The position numbers and the translations under genes were made by a program. A stretch of DNA of 40,790 bases. Origin: an uncultured Pseudomonadota bacterium. Its GTDB lineage: Bacteria; Pseudomonadota; Gammaproteobacteria; Burkholderiales; Eutrophovitaceae. Positions 30,914-39,182 of the stretch are shown piece after piece. The first letter of the stretch is position 1; every line of letters begins with the position of its first letter. The stretch lies in NCBI GenBank assembly GCA_937983055.1, contig CALJLA010000059.1:1-40790 (forward strand), written 5' to 3'. The notes below the pieces were generated by a model. That model did not search any database and was not told the DNA's origin. It saw only the letters and a program-made list of their open reading frames with translations.

Positions 30914-32824
30914 TTACGCCGCGCTTCCCGGGAGCTCGGACTGCACCCTGGACACGAAGGCGTCCAGAGGCATCTGTCCGAGATCGCCACCCCCACGGGC
31001 ACGCACGGCGATCAACTCGGCTGCCTTTTCCTTGTCTCCGACAACGATCTGATAAGGCAGCTTTTGCAAACTATGTTCGCGGATTTTATAGGTTATTTTT
31101 TCGTTCCTCAAGTCGGCAACCGAGCGGATACCGCGCCCGGCCAGGGTCTTGGCCACCCGGGCAGCATATTCCGACTGGTTTTCCGAGATATTCAGCACCA
31201 CCGCCTGCACCGGCGACAGCCACAGTGGCAGGGCCCCTGCGTAATTCTCCAGCAATATACCGATGAACCGCTCCATGGAGCCCACGATCGCCCGGTGCAG
31301 CATCACCGGCACCTTCCGGGTATTGTCCTCGGCCACGTACTCAGCCCCCAGCCGGCCGGGCATCATGAAATCGACCTGGATCGTGCCGCACTGCCAGGAC
31401 CGGCCAATGCTGTCCTTGAGGTGGTACTCGATCTTTGGCCCGTAGAAGGCCCCCTCGCCGGGCAGCTCCTGCCAGTCTACCCCGCAGCCGCGCAGCGCCT
31501 TGCGCAGCGCCGTCTCGGCATGGTCCCAGACATCGTCGCCGCCCAGCCGTTTCGCGGGCCGCAGCGCCAGCTTGATGGTGACATCGCCAAAGCCGAAATC
31601 GGCATATACCTTCAGCGCCAGGCGGTGAAAGGCCATCACCTCGGCCTCGATCTGCTCGGGCATGCAGAAAACATGGCCGTCGTCCTGCGTAAAGGCGCGC
31701 ACCCGCATGATTCCATGCAGCGCGCCGGACGGCTCGTCCCGGTGGCAGGAGCCGAACTCCCCGTAGCGCAACGGCAGATCGCGGTAGCTGCGCAGTCCGC
31801 TATTGAAAATCTGCACGTGCCCCGGGCAGTTCATTGGTTTAACTGCGAACTCCCGGTTCTCCGACGACGTGAAGAACATGTTCTCGCGAAAGTTGTCCCA
31901 ATGCCCTGACTTCTTCCATAGGCTCACGTCCAGGATCTGGGGGCAGCGCACCTCCTGGTAGCCGTTGTTGCGGTAAACCGCGCGCATGTACTGTTCGATC
32001 TGCTGCCACAGGGTCCAGCCCTTCGGGTGCCAGAACACCATTCCCGGCGCCTCGTCCTGCGTATGGAACAGGTCGAGTTGCCGACCCAGCCGGCGATGGT
32101 CGCGCTTCTCCGCTTCCTCCAGCCTGAACAGGTAGGCGTCCAGATCCTCCTTCTTGCCCCAGGCGGTGCCGTAGATCCGCTGCAGCATCTCGTTTCGGGA
32201 GTCTCCGCGCCAGTAGGCGCCGGCCACCTTCAGCAACTTGAAGACTTTCAGCTTGCCGGTAGACGGTACATGCGGTCCCCGGCACAAGTCGACGAAATCG
32301 CCCTGCGCATACAGCGAAATCTTCTCGCCGTCAGGAATGGATTCGATGATTTGCGCCTTGTAATGCTCGCCCTGGTTCTTGAACAATTTAATGGCGTCGG
32401 TGCGTGGCATCTCGCTGCGCGTGACCTTGTGGTCCCGCTTGACGATCTCCGCCATGCGTTTCTCGATCGCCGCCAGGTCTTCCGGCGTAAACGGCCGCTT
32501 GTAGGAGAAGTCGTAATAGAAACCGTCTTCGATCACCGGCCCGATAGTGACCTGCGCCTCCGGATAGAGCTCCTTCACCGCATGCGCCATCAGGTGCGCG
32601 GTCGAATGCCGGATAATGTCCACGCCGTCGCGGTCATTGGGCGTAATGACAGCCACCTCGGCGTCGCGGTCGACGCGATACGACAGATCCACCAGCTTGC
32701 CGTCGACCCGACCGGCGATCGCGGACCTGGCCAGGCCGGGACCGATCGCCGCCGCGATCTCCCCGACGCTGACCGGTGATTCGAAGCTTCTTACCGCCCC
32801 ATCGGGCAAACGGATATTCGGCAT
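30914..32824 (-). CDS. thrS: Threonyl-tRNA synthetase
   Basis: ThrS charges tRNA-Thr and edits mischarged serine. It is 636 aa, close to the usual 640. It has a TGS domain (about 1-60; MPNIRLPDGAVRSFESPVSV), an editing domain with the zinc-like HSTAHLMAHAVKELYP motif, and the class-II core. The core carries motif 2 and zinc-site Cys in AVKPMNCPGHVQIF, then RYGEFGSCHRDEPSGALHGI. The C-terminal anticodon-binding domain follows (PVQAVVLNISENQSEYAARV). It starts the thrS-infC-rpmI-rplT-pheST cluster. Only 66 bp separate its ATG from an intrinsic terminator, and I see no promoter in that space, so expression may rely on readthrough from the tRNA-Val promoter. Confidence 0.98.
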   Translation of the reverse strand: MPNIRLPDGAVRSFESPVSVGEIAAAIGPGLARSAIAGRVDGKLVDLSYRVDRDAEVAVITPNDRDGVDIIRHSTAHLMAHAVKELYPEAQVTIGPVIEDGFYYDFSYKRPFTPEDLAAIEKRMAEIVKRDHKVTRSEMPRTDAIKLFKNQGEHYKAQIIESIPDGEKISLYAQGDFVDLCRGPHVPSTGKLKVFKLLKVAGAYWRGDSRNEMLQRIYGTAWGKKEDLDAYLFRLEEAEKRDHRRLGRQLDLFHTQDEAPGMVFWHPKGWTLWQQIEQYMRAVYRNNGYQEVRCPQILDVSLWKKSGHWDNFRENMFFTSSENREFAVKPMNCPGHVQIFNSGLRSYRDLPLRYGEFGSCHRDEPSGALHGIMRVRAFTQDDGHVFCMPEQIEAEVMAFHRLALKVYADFGFGDVTIKLALRPAKRLGGDDVWDHAETALRKALRGCGVDWQELPGEGAFYGPKIEYHLKDSIGRSWQCGTIQVDFMMPGRLGAEYVAEDNTRKVPVMLHRAIVGSMERFIGILLENYAGALPLWLSPVQAVVLNISENQSEYAARVAKTLAGRGIRSVADLRNEKITYKIREHSLQKLPYQIVVGDKEKAAELIAVRARGGGDLGQMPLDAFVSRVQSELPGSAA

Positions 32825-32890
32825 ATCAGATCAGTTCGGATTCCGGCGCCGGGGCCCTTCCCCGTGTTTCGCGCAGCGCATCCGCCAAGC

Positions 32891-32921
32891 AAAAAAAAAA
32901 GTGCGGACGAACCGCACTTTT
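32891..32921 (-). terminator. Intrinsic terminator after tRNA-Val
   Basis: GTGCGG and CCGCAC (32901-32906 and 32912-32917) form a 6-bp stem with a 5-nt loop, flanked by A/T pairs. On the minus strand it is followed by ten T, a strong intrinsic terminator. The A-tract/T-run symmetry would also allow weaker action on the plus strand. It separates tRNA-Val (ending 33022) from thrS. Confidence 0.85.
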
Positions 32922-33021
32922 CCCAACCAGAGTCGGGCAGAAAGACCGGTTCATCCGAGCCGTCGTGACCGCGTCAGCCGAGTTCGCATGAGTCCAGATC
33001 CGATCTTTCCGCCGAATACGC

Positions 33022-33098
33022 TGGTAGGCGCGATTGGACTCGAACCAACGACCCCCACCATGTCAAGGTGATGCTCTAACCAGCTGAGCTACGCGCCT
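33022..33098 (-). tRNA. tRNA-Val (GAC)
   Basis: A 77-nt cloverleaf with encoded CCA. The acceptor stem is AGGCGCG with CGCGCCT, the D-arm is GCTCAGCTGGTTAGAGC, and the anticodon loop TTGACAT gives GAC, which reads GTC and GTT valine codons. It has its own promoter directly upstream and a strong terminator about 100 bp downstream. Confidence 0.96.
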
Positions 33099-33110
33099 AA
33101 CGAGGCGCGC

Positions 33111-33138
33111 ATTCTATCGGAAAAAGCAGCGCGTTCAA
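33111..33138 (-). promoter_or_regulatory. Predicted sigma-70 promoter of tRNA-Val
   Basis: On the minus strand TTGAAC (33133-33138) and TAGAAT (33111-33116) are spaced 16 bp. They are followed by the GC-rich discriminator GCGCGCC. The expected start near 33104 is about 6 nt before the tRNA. The discriminator type suggests stringent control, like the tRNA-fMet promoter at 1148-1177. Confidence 0.65.
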
Positions 33139-33152
33139 ACCTGCGCCCGGGG

Positions 33153-35336
33153 TCAACGCCGGCGTACGCTGGTGACGCCCGACAGCTCGCGCACCTCGTC
33201 GATGAGGTGGTACAAGTGGTCCAGGCCCGGCACTTCCAGGGTGAAGAGCATCCGCGCGTCCAGCTCCTGGCTGGTCGACCGGCTCGACAGGACCTTCACC
33301 CGCGCCCGGGCCAGCAGGTCGAGGATGTCGCGCATGAGCATCGGATGGGCGTTGGCCCGGATCTCAAGGTCCACGGCGAAGCGCTGCTCCGGACCGATGC
33401 GTCCCCAATCGGCGGGCATCAGCCGCTCGGGTGGCAGCCGGCGCGCGTTCGGGCAGTCCGTCCGGTGCACGGACACCCCGCGGCCCCGGCTGACGAACCC
33501 GACAATCGGATCTGGCGGCGCCGGCTTGCAGCAGCGGGCCAAGACCGTCAGCAGGCGGTCTACACCCACCACCAGCACGCCGTCGGCACTGCGCGATGGT
33601 GCCGGCGCGGCCACAGGGAGGACCGGTTCAACGCTGGCCGGCGCCGGCTCGGCCCGGACCGCTGCCTGCAGCTCGCGCAACGTGATTTCGCCCTTTTGAT
33701 AAGCGAGATACAGCGCCTCCGGCTGGTCGAAGTGCAGCGCTTTCGCCAGATCCTCGTGCTTGATACCCGCCCGCGCCAAACGGTGCAGATCCTTGTCGAG
33801 CGCCGCCCGGCCCTGCGCAACGGCCTCGTCGTGCGCCTGGCTGTTGAACCACTGGCGGACCTTCGCCCGCGACCGGTTGCTCTTGAGATAACCGAGCTGG
33901 GCATTGAGCCAGTCGCGCGACGGGCCGCCTTCCTTGGCCGCGATGATCTCGACGACCGCACCGTTGGCAAGGCGATGGGTCAGCGGAACGATCTGCCCGT
34001 TGACCTTGGCCCCGCGACAGCGGTGCCCGAGCTCGGTATGCACGTGGTAGGCGAAGTCGATCGGCGTGGCACCCTGCGGCAGATCGATTACCCGCCCGGC
34101 CGGCGTCAAAACGTATACCGAGTCCTCGCGCAGTTCGCTGCGGAACGACTCGGCAAGTTGCGCGGCGTCAGCCAGCTCGTCGCGCCAGTCGAGAATCTGC
34201 CGCAGCCAGGCAATCTTGCGCTCGTAGGCGGCGTCGCGCTGCGCGGACTCCTTGTATCGCCAGTGGGCGGCCACGCCGAGCTCGGCGTGCTGATGCATCT
34301 CCTGCGTGCGGATCTGAACCTCCAGCACCTTCTGGTCGGGGCCAACCACCGCGGTGTGCAGAGAACGGTAGTCGTTTGCCTTGGGCTTGGCGATGTAGTC
34401 GTCGAACTCGCCCGGAATCGGCGTCCACAGCTGATGCACCAGGCCAAGCGCGGCGTAGCACTGGCCCACATCGCCCACCAGCACCCGCACCGCCCGCACA
34501 TCCGACAGCCGCTCAAAGGCGACGCCCTTACGCTGCATCTTCTTCCAGATGCTGAAAATGTGCTTCGGACGGCCGGTGATCTCTGCGCGCAACCCCGCCC
34601 GCTGCAGTTCGGTGCGCAGACGGACGATCACCGCTGCAATGTAGGCCTCGCGATCGACGCGCTTCTCATCGAGATCGCGGGCAATCGCCTTGTAGGTGTC
34701 GGGCTGCACGCAGCGGAAGGCCAGGTCTTCCAGCTCCCACTTGAGCTGCCACACGCCGAGACGATTGGCGAGCGGCGCGAGCAGCTCGAACGCGTCCTCG
34801 GCTGCTTCGCGTCCCGCCTGCGTCGGCACGGCTCCAACCACTTCGCGCAGCAGTTGAATGTGATCGGCCAGCTTGATCAGCACCACCCGCACGTCCTGCA
34901 CCATCGCCAACAGCATCTTGCGCAGCGCTTCCAGCTGCCCGGCCTTATCCGCCGCCTGTGCCGTTGCCGCGAGCCGCGGCCGCAGCGCCTGGATCGGCGC
35001 CATTGCCGCCACGCCGCCTATCAGGCCGACCACGCCGCCGCCAAACTGGCGCTGCACAGACTCGCGCTGCGCCTCGGAATCGAGCGCAATGCCGAGGAGC
35101 AGCGCGGCGGCAAGCGTTTCCGCATCCAGCCGCATCGCCCCCAGCACGCCCGCGGCACCGCAGGCATGTTCGAACCAAGGCTGGCCGGAGGGGTGGCGTC
35201 GCTCGCCGTAGGATTGCTGCGCATAAGCATGGGCGCGGGCGACCAGCGCCCTTTCCTCGTCGGAAAGCCGCTCGGTCAGCGCAGCCAGCCAGCCCTCGGC
35301 TCGCAGGTCACGCTCGATGTCGGCAACCTTGACCAT
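33153..35336 (-). CDS. relA: GTP pyrophosphokinase RelA ((p)ppGpp synthetase)
   Basis: RelA makes (p)ppGpp on ribosomes stalled with uncharged tRNA, setting off the stringent response. The 727-aa protein has an N-terminal pseudo-hydrolase domain. The HD motif is degraded (WFEHACGAAGVL, and ALLLGIALDSEAQ where SpoT-type proteins have HDxxED), so no hydrolase activity is expected. The synthetase domain is intact (RPKHIFSIWKKMQRKGV, the EFDDYIAKPKANDYRSLHT catalytic loop, LEVQIRTQEMHQHAELG). TGS (SVYVLTPAGRVIDLPQGATP), a Cys-containing zinc-finger-like segment (LARCCKPAPPDPIVGF) and a C-terminal ACT/RRM domain follow. The degraded HD identifies RelA and not SpoT. It lies 14 bp after comEC and is followed by the tRNA-Val promoter. 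The 720-aa opposite frame is spurious. Confidence 0.97.
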   Translation of the reverse strand: MVKVADIERDLRAEGWLAALTERLSDEERALVARAHAYAQQSYGERRHPSGQPWFEHACGAAGVLGAMRLDAETLAAALLLGIALDSEAQRESVQRQFGGGVVGLIGGVAAMAPIQALRPRLAATAQAADKAGQLEALRKMLLAMVQDVRVVLIKLADHIQLLREVVGAVPTQAGREAAEDAFELLAPLANRLGVWQLKWELEDLAFRCVQPDTYKAIARDLDEKRVDREAYIAAVIVRLRTELQRAGLRAEITGRPKHIFSIWKKMQRKGVAFERLSDVRAVRVLVGDVGQCYAALGLVHQLWTPIPGEFDDYIAKPKANDYRSLHTAVVGPDQKVLEVQIRTQEMHQHAELGVAAHWRYKESAQRDAAYERKIAWLRQILDWRDELADAAQLAESFRSELREDSVYVLTPAGRVIDLPQGATPIDFAYHVHTELGHRCRGAKVNGQIVPLTHRLANGAVVEIIAAKEGGPSRDWLNAQLGYLKSNRSRAKVRQWFNSQAHDEAVAQGRAALDKDLHRLARAGIKHEDLAKALHFDQPEALYLAYQKGEITLRELQAAVRAEPAPASVEPVLPVAAPAPSRSADGVLVVGVDRLLTVLARCCKPAPPDPIVGFVSRGRGVSVHRTDCPNARRLPPERLMPADWGRIGPEQRFAVDLEIRANAHPMLMRDILDLLARARVKVLSSRSTSQELDARMLFTLEVPGLDHLYHLIDEVRELSGVTSVRRR

Positions 35337-35350
35337 GTAAGCCGGCCCTG

Positions 35351-37684
35351 TCAGCGGCCGTGCCAGTAACGGCGCTCGCTTTCGCGGTGCGCGTAGACGT
35401 AGGGGCCGCCGGACCGCATGCGCACCTGTACTGCGCCGTGCTGATCGGTGCGCAGCACTTTCGCCCCGGCGGCGCGATAGCGAGCCGAAACCGCCGGGTG
35501 CGGATGCCCGAAGCGATTGCGATAGCCGGCGGCGACGATTACGTATTCAGGTCTGACCATCTCGACAAAAGCCTTGGTAGATGAAGTGCGGCTGCCGTGG
35601 TGCGGTGCCAGCAAGACGTCGGTGGCCAGTCCCGTGCCGTGGCGCTTGACCAGCCGCTGCTCTGCGCGCCGCTCGATGTCGGCCGGGATCAGCACGCTGC
35701 CGTAAGCCGAAGCCACGCGCAGCACGCAACTGCGATCATTCTCTGACGCCGGAGCCGAATTGTAGCCGCCAGCCTCCGGGTGCAACACCTCGAAACGCAC
35801 GCCATCCCACTCCCAGCGCTGCCCCGCCACGCAGGGCTCCGTCCGGCTCGAAGCGTGTTCCGGCATCGCCCCGGGCGCGGACGTAAGCAGGCGATCGACC
35901 GGCACCGCGCGCAGTACCGCGCCGACGCCGCCGGCGTGGTCCGAATCCGCGTGACTGACCATCAGGAGGTCGACCGAACCGATGCCGGCACCGCGCAGGT
36001 TCGGCACAACGATGCGTTCGCCAGCGTCGCCGGCGTCCGCGTATGACGGCCCGGTGTCGAACACCAGCGCGTGGCGCTCCGTGCGCACGATCGCCGCAAG
36101 CCCCTGCCCGACGTCGAGCACGTCCACCCACAGTTCACCCGCGCCCGGCCCGGCCGGTCGTGCCGCGAACAGTGGCAGCAGCAGCGCCGCCCCCATCCAC
36201 CGCGTTGGAAACCCCCGTGGCATCAGCAGCCAGCCGGCGCCCGCCAGTGCGAGCGGTACGCTCCACCAGACCGGCGCATGCTGCTCCCAGGTCGCCGCCG
36301 GCCATGCGGCAAGCCCCTGCAGCAGCGCCATCAGACCCGCCATGACCGCGTGGGCCAGCCACGCAACCGCGTCGAGCGGAATTGCGATCGCCGCCAGCGC
36401 AAGCGGCGCCACCACGAGGCTCACCACCGGAATGGCAAGCGCATTCGCCAGCGGCGAAACCAGGGACACCTGCTGGAACAGGGCCAGCAGCAGAGGAACC
36501 AGCGCCAGGGTTACCGCCCACTGGATGTGCAGCCACTGGGCGAGCCAGCTGCGCGCAGCGGCACCGCCTGCCGCGGCAAACATGATGGTCGAGACCGCGC
36601 CGAACGACAGCCAGAATCCTGCCGAGGTCACTGCCATCGGGTCGAGCAGCAGTACGGCAAACAGTGCGATCCCGAGCACGCTGGGAAGCGCCAGGCGCCA
36701 GCCGCTCCAGAGCGCCAGCGCCACCGCGGCCAGCATGAACACCGTGCGCTGGGCAGGCACTGCAAAACCGGCCAACGCGGCATAGGCGATCGCCGCCAGC
36801 AAGCCGATCAGCGTGGCCGCCCGCAATCCGCTGGTCCGGACCGCAAGCCCGGGCAGCCGCCGCCATAGCCGCATGACCAGCGCAAACGCCAGGGCCGCCA
36901 CCATCGTGATGTGCAACCCGGAAATGCTCATCAAATGGTTCACGCCGGTGCGGGTAAAGACCTGCCACTGTTCGCGCGGGATGGCGCGCTGATCGCCGAT
37001 GGCCAGCGCCACCCCGATGCCGGCATAGGGCCGATCCGCAAGCGCCGCCAGCAGCCGCGACCGTACCCGCTCGCGCAGCGCTGCCAGCGCGTGCCCGGGC
37101 CGCCACTCCCGCGCATCGCCACAGCGCCACGGCGCCTGCATGCGCACATAGCCCACCGCGCGTATCCCCCGGTCCAGCAGCCACGGTTCGATATCGAATC
37201 CGTACGGGTTGGCGTTGCCATGCGGCCTGCGCAGCCGCACCGTGAACTCGCAGCGCTGTCCGGCGCGAACCTGGGGCAACCCATCCGATGCCTGCGGGTA
37301 GAGGCTCAACGCCACCCGGCTCGGCACGGCAGCCCCCGGCGTCAGCACCTGCCCGACATCGAACGCGAACCGCGTCGCCCGGGCGCCGCTCTGCGGCAGG
37401 TCGGCCACCACACCGGCCAGCCGGATGTCCCGTCCTTCCCACCCTTCCGGAAGAGCATCCGCCAACGTCCACCCGGCAATCGCCGCGGCCCACAGAAAAC
37501 CGGCCAGCCCGAACGTCGCTGCGTACAGCGCCTGGCCGGCAGTGGGGCTGTAACGCGCGCAGAACCAGGCCAGCGCCGCCAGCGGAACGAGCACGCTCGA
37601 AGCGGCCGGCGGCGGCAGAACCGGCTGCTGCTGCAGCAACCAGGCACCCGCTGCGAATGCAGCGGCATGCATCAGTACCCGCAT
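35351..37684 (-). CDS. comEC: DNA internalization protein ComEC/Rec2
   Basis: ComEC is the inner-membrane channel that takes up single-stranded DNA during natural transformation. The 777-aa protein begins with membrane helices. It has the DUF4131/OB-like periplasmic region (about 45-190; HGNANPYGFDIEPWLLDRGI) and the competence core with many helices (about 215-500; VNHLMSISGLHITMVAALAF is the family hallmark). A C-terminal metallo-beta-lactamase-like domain follows (about 515-760; WVDVLDVGQGLAAIVRTERH, LMVSHADSDHAGGVGAVL, VLLAPHHGSRTSSTKAFVEM). The metal-binding His/Asp motif SHADSDHAGG is intact. All domains are present, so DNA uptake is plausible, but other competence genes are not in the window. 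It is the first gene before relA. Confidence 0.95.
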   Translation of the reverse strand: MRVLMHAAAFAAGAWLLQQQPVLPPPAASSVLVPLAALAWFCARYSPTAGQALYAATFGLAGFLWAAAIAGWTLADALPEGWEGRDIRLAGVVADLPQSGARATRFAFDVGQVLTPGAAVPSRVALSLYPQASDGLPQVRAGQRCEFTVRLRRPHGNANPYGFDIEPWLLDRGIRAVGYVRMQAPWRCGDAREWRPGHALAALRERVRSRLLAALADRPYAGIGVALAIGDQRAIPREQWQVFTRTGVNHLMSISGLHITMVAALAFALVMRLWRRLPGLAVRTSGLRAATLIGLLAAIAYAALAGFAVPAQRTVFMLAAVALALWSGWRLALPSVLGIALFAVLLLDPMAVTSAGFWLSFGAVSTIMFAAAGGAAARSWLAQWLHIQWAVTLALVPLLLALFQQVSLVSPLANALAIPVVSLVVAPLALAAIAIPLDAVAWLAHAVMAGLMALLQGLAAWPAATWEQHAPVWWSVPLALAGAGWLLMPRGFPTRWMGAALLLPLFAARPAGPGAGELWVDVLDVGQGLAAIVRTERHALVFDTGPSYADAGDAGERIVVPNLRGAGIGSVDLLMVSHADSDHAGGVGAVLRAVPVDRLLTSAPGAMPEHASSRTEPCVAGQRWEWDGVRFEVLHPEAGGYNSAPASENDRSCVLRVASAYGSVLIPADIERRAEQRLVKRHGTGLATDVLLAPHHGSRTSSTKAFVEMVRPEYVIVAAGYRNRFGHPHPAVSARYRAAGAKVLRTDQHGAVQVRMRSGGPYVYAHRESERRYWHGR

Positions 37685-37822
37685 GCCGCATCACCTCCCG
37701 CCACACCGGCGTGCCGCAGCACCCGCCGGCTCGGCACCGAAAGCAGCGTGTATACTGCGCACCGTTTCATTGTTGCAGCGGTGTACTTCCGGCAGGACGG
37801 CGCCGGTGGCCCATAATCATTC

Positions 37823-38440
37823 ATGACGCCATCCTACTGGGCGCAGGCAATCGAAGAACTCTCGGCGCAGGACCTCGTTCTGCGCACCCTCATCCGCAAT
37901 CATCCCGGCCCTTCCCTGCAAAGTCGCGGCGACGCCTTCGTCACGCTGGCGCGGTCCATTGTCGGTCAGCAGGTGTCGGTGGAGGCCGCGGAAAGCGCCT
38001 GGCAGAAGCTGCAGGAGTCGGTTGGCGTACTTGGCCCGGCCGCCATCGCGCGCATGGATCCTGTGCGCCTGCGCGCCTGCGGCCTGTCCAGCAAGAAATC
38101 CGGCTACCTCATCGACCTGGCCGAGCACTTCCTGGACGGCTCGCTGGACGTCGCGCGCTGGAACCAGCGCGATGACGAACAGCTGATAGAGGAACTCACC
38201 AAGATCAAGGGCATCGGCCGCTGGACGGCGGAGATGTTCCTCATTTTTTTCATGATGCGGCCGGACATTCTCCCGGTCGACGATGTCGGTCTGCAGCGGG
38301 CGATGGGCCTGCACTACAACGACGGAAGGCCGCTGTCGAAACTCAAGATACGGCAGATCGGCGCGCGGTGGTCGCCCTGGCGCACGGTCGCAACATGGTA
38401 TCTGTGGCGCTCGCTGGAGCCGGTTTCGCCCCCCCAGTGA
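37823..38440 (+). CDS. DNA-3-methyladenine glycosylase (AlkA-like, HhH-GPD)
   Basis: A 205-aa base-excision-repair glycosylase of the helix-hairpin-helix GPD superfamily, expected to remove alkylated purines such as 3-methyladenine. Features are FVTLARSIVGQQVSVEAAES, the hairpin TKIKGIGRWTAEMFLIF and the catalytic aspartate region DILPVDDVGLQRAM. It ends in WSPWRTVATWYLWRSL. It lacks the N-terminal AraC/Ada-like domain and the extra N-terminal domain of E. coli AlkA, so it is the compact single-domain type. The ATG at 37823 fits the family. It is divergent from comEC (138-bp gap) and convergent with lolD. Confidence 0.93.
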   Translation: MTPSYWAQAIEELSAQDLVLRTLIRNHPGPSLQSRGDAFVTLARSIVGQQVSVEAAESAWQKLQESVGVLGPAAIARMDPVRLRACGLSSKKSGYLIDLAEHFLDGSLDVARWNQRDDEQLIEELTKIKGIGRWTAEMFLIFFMMRPDILPVDDVGLQRAMGLHYNDGRPLSKLKIRQIGARWSPWRTVATWYLWRSLEPVSPPQ

Positions 38441-38471
38441 CCCGCAGCGGGCCGTGCCGCAGAGGCCGGAC

Positions 38472-39182
38472 TCAGCCCGCCACCAGCACCCCGTCCTCGA
38501 GACGCAGCACGCGCTCCATGCGCGCGGCAATACCCGGATCGTGGGTCACGACCACGAAACTCGTGCCCGATTCCCGGTTCAGCGACATCATCAGGTCGAG
38601 CACGCCCTCGGCGGTGTGACGGTCGAGGTTACCGGTCGGTTCGTCCGCCAGCAGGCAGGCCGGCGCGGTGACCAGCGCGCGGGCCAGCGCCGCGCGCTGA
38701 CGTTCGCCGCCGGAAAGCTCCCCCGGCATGTGCCCGAGCCGATGTCCCAGGCCCACCCGCTCGAGCACCTCCTGCGCCCGCGCCCGGCACTCCGCCACCT
38801 CCAGCCGGCGGATGAGCAGAGGCATCGCGACATTCTCCAGTGCCGTGAACTCCGGCAGCAGATGATGGAACTGGTAAACAAAGCCCAGTCCGCGATTGCG
38901 CAGAACGCCGCGCTCCCGTTCGCTGAGCGCGGCGAGATCGCGCCCGAGCACCGAAACTGTGCCGGCGGTGGGTGTGTCGAGCCCGCCCAGCAGGTGCAGC
39001 AGCGTGCTTTTGCCGGAACCCGAGGCGCCGACAATCGCCACCGTCTGCCCGCGGGCGACATCGAGGTCGACCCCGAGCAGCACCGGCACCTCGTACGCGC
39101 CCTGCCGGTAGATCTTGCCAAGGCTGCGGCAGCTCAGCACTTCAGCAGATGGCGGCGCCGACCCGGGAATCGCGTCATTCAT
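38472..39182 (-). CDS. lolD: Lipoprotein-releasing ABC transporter ATP-binding protein LolD
   Basis: LolD powers the LolCDE complex that extracts outer-membrane lipoproteins from the inner membrane and hands them to LolA. It is 236 aa. Walker A is VGASGSGKSTLLHL, and the LolD-specific stretch is FVYQFHHLLPEFTALENVAM. The ABC signature is GELSGGERQRAALARAL, Walker B is ACLLADEPTGNLD, and the switch His is in VVVTHDPGIA. The ATG at 39182 (MNDAIPGSAPP) is chosen; the frame is open upstream to 39359 but overlaps the upstream permease gene and is unrelated. It overlaps the 3' end of lolC/E by 8 bp, so the two are coupled. Confidence 0.96.
   Translation of the reverse strand: MNDAIPGSAPPSAEVLSCRSLGKIYRQGAYEVPVLLGVDLDVARGQTVAIVGASGSGKSTLLHLLGGLDTPTAGTVSVLGRDLAALSERERGVLRNRGLGFVYQFHHLLPEFTALENVAMPLLIRRLEVAECRARAQEVLERVGLGHRLGHMPGELSGGERQRAALARALVTAPACLLADEPTGNLDRHTAEGVLDLMMSLNRESGTSFVVVTHDPGIAARMERVLRLEDGVLVAG

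Noticed and set aside
33207..35369. 720-codon frame on the plus strand
   Set aside because: Antisense to relA; composition rich in Arg, Gln and His without motifs.
36135..37706. 523-codon frame on the minus strand
   Set aside because: Same strand as comEC but another frame; the comEC frame carries all domains.
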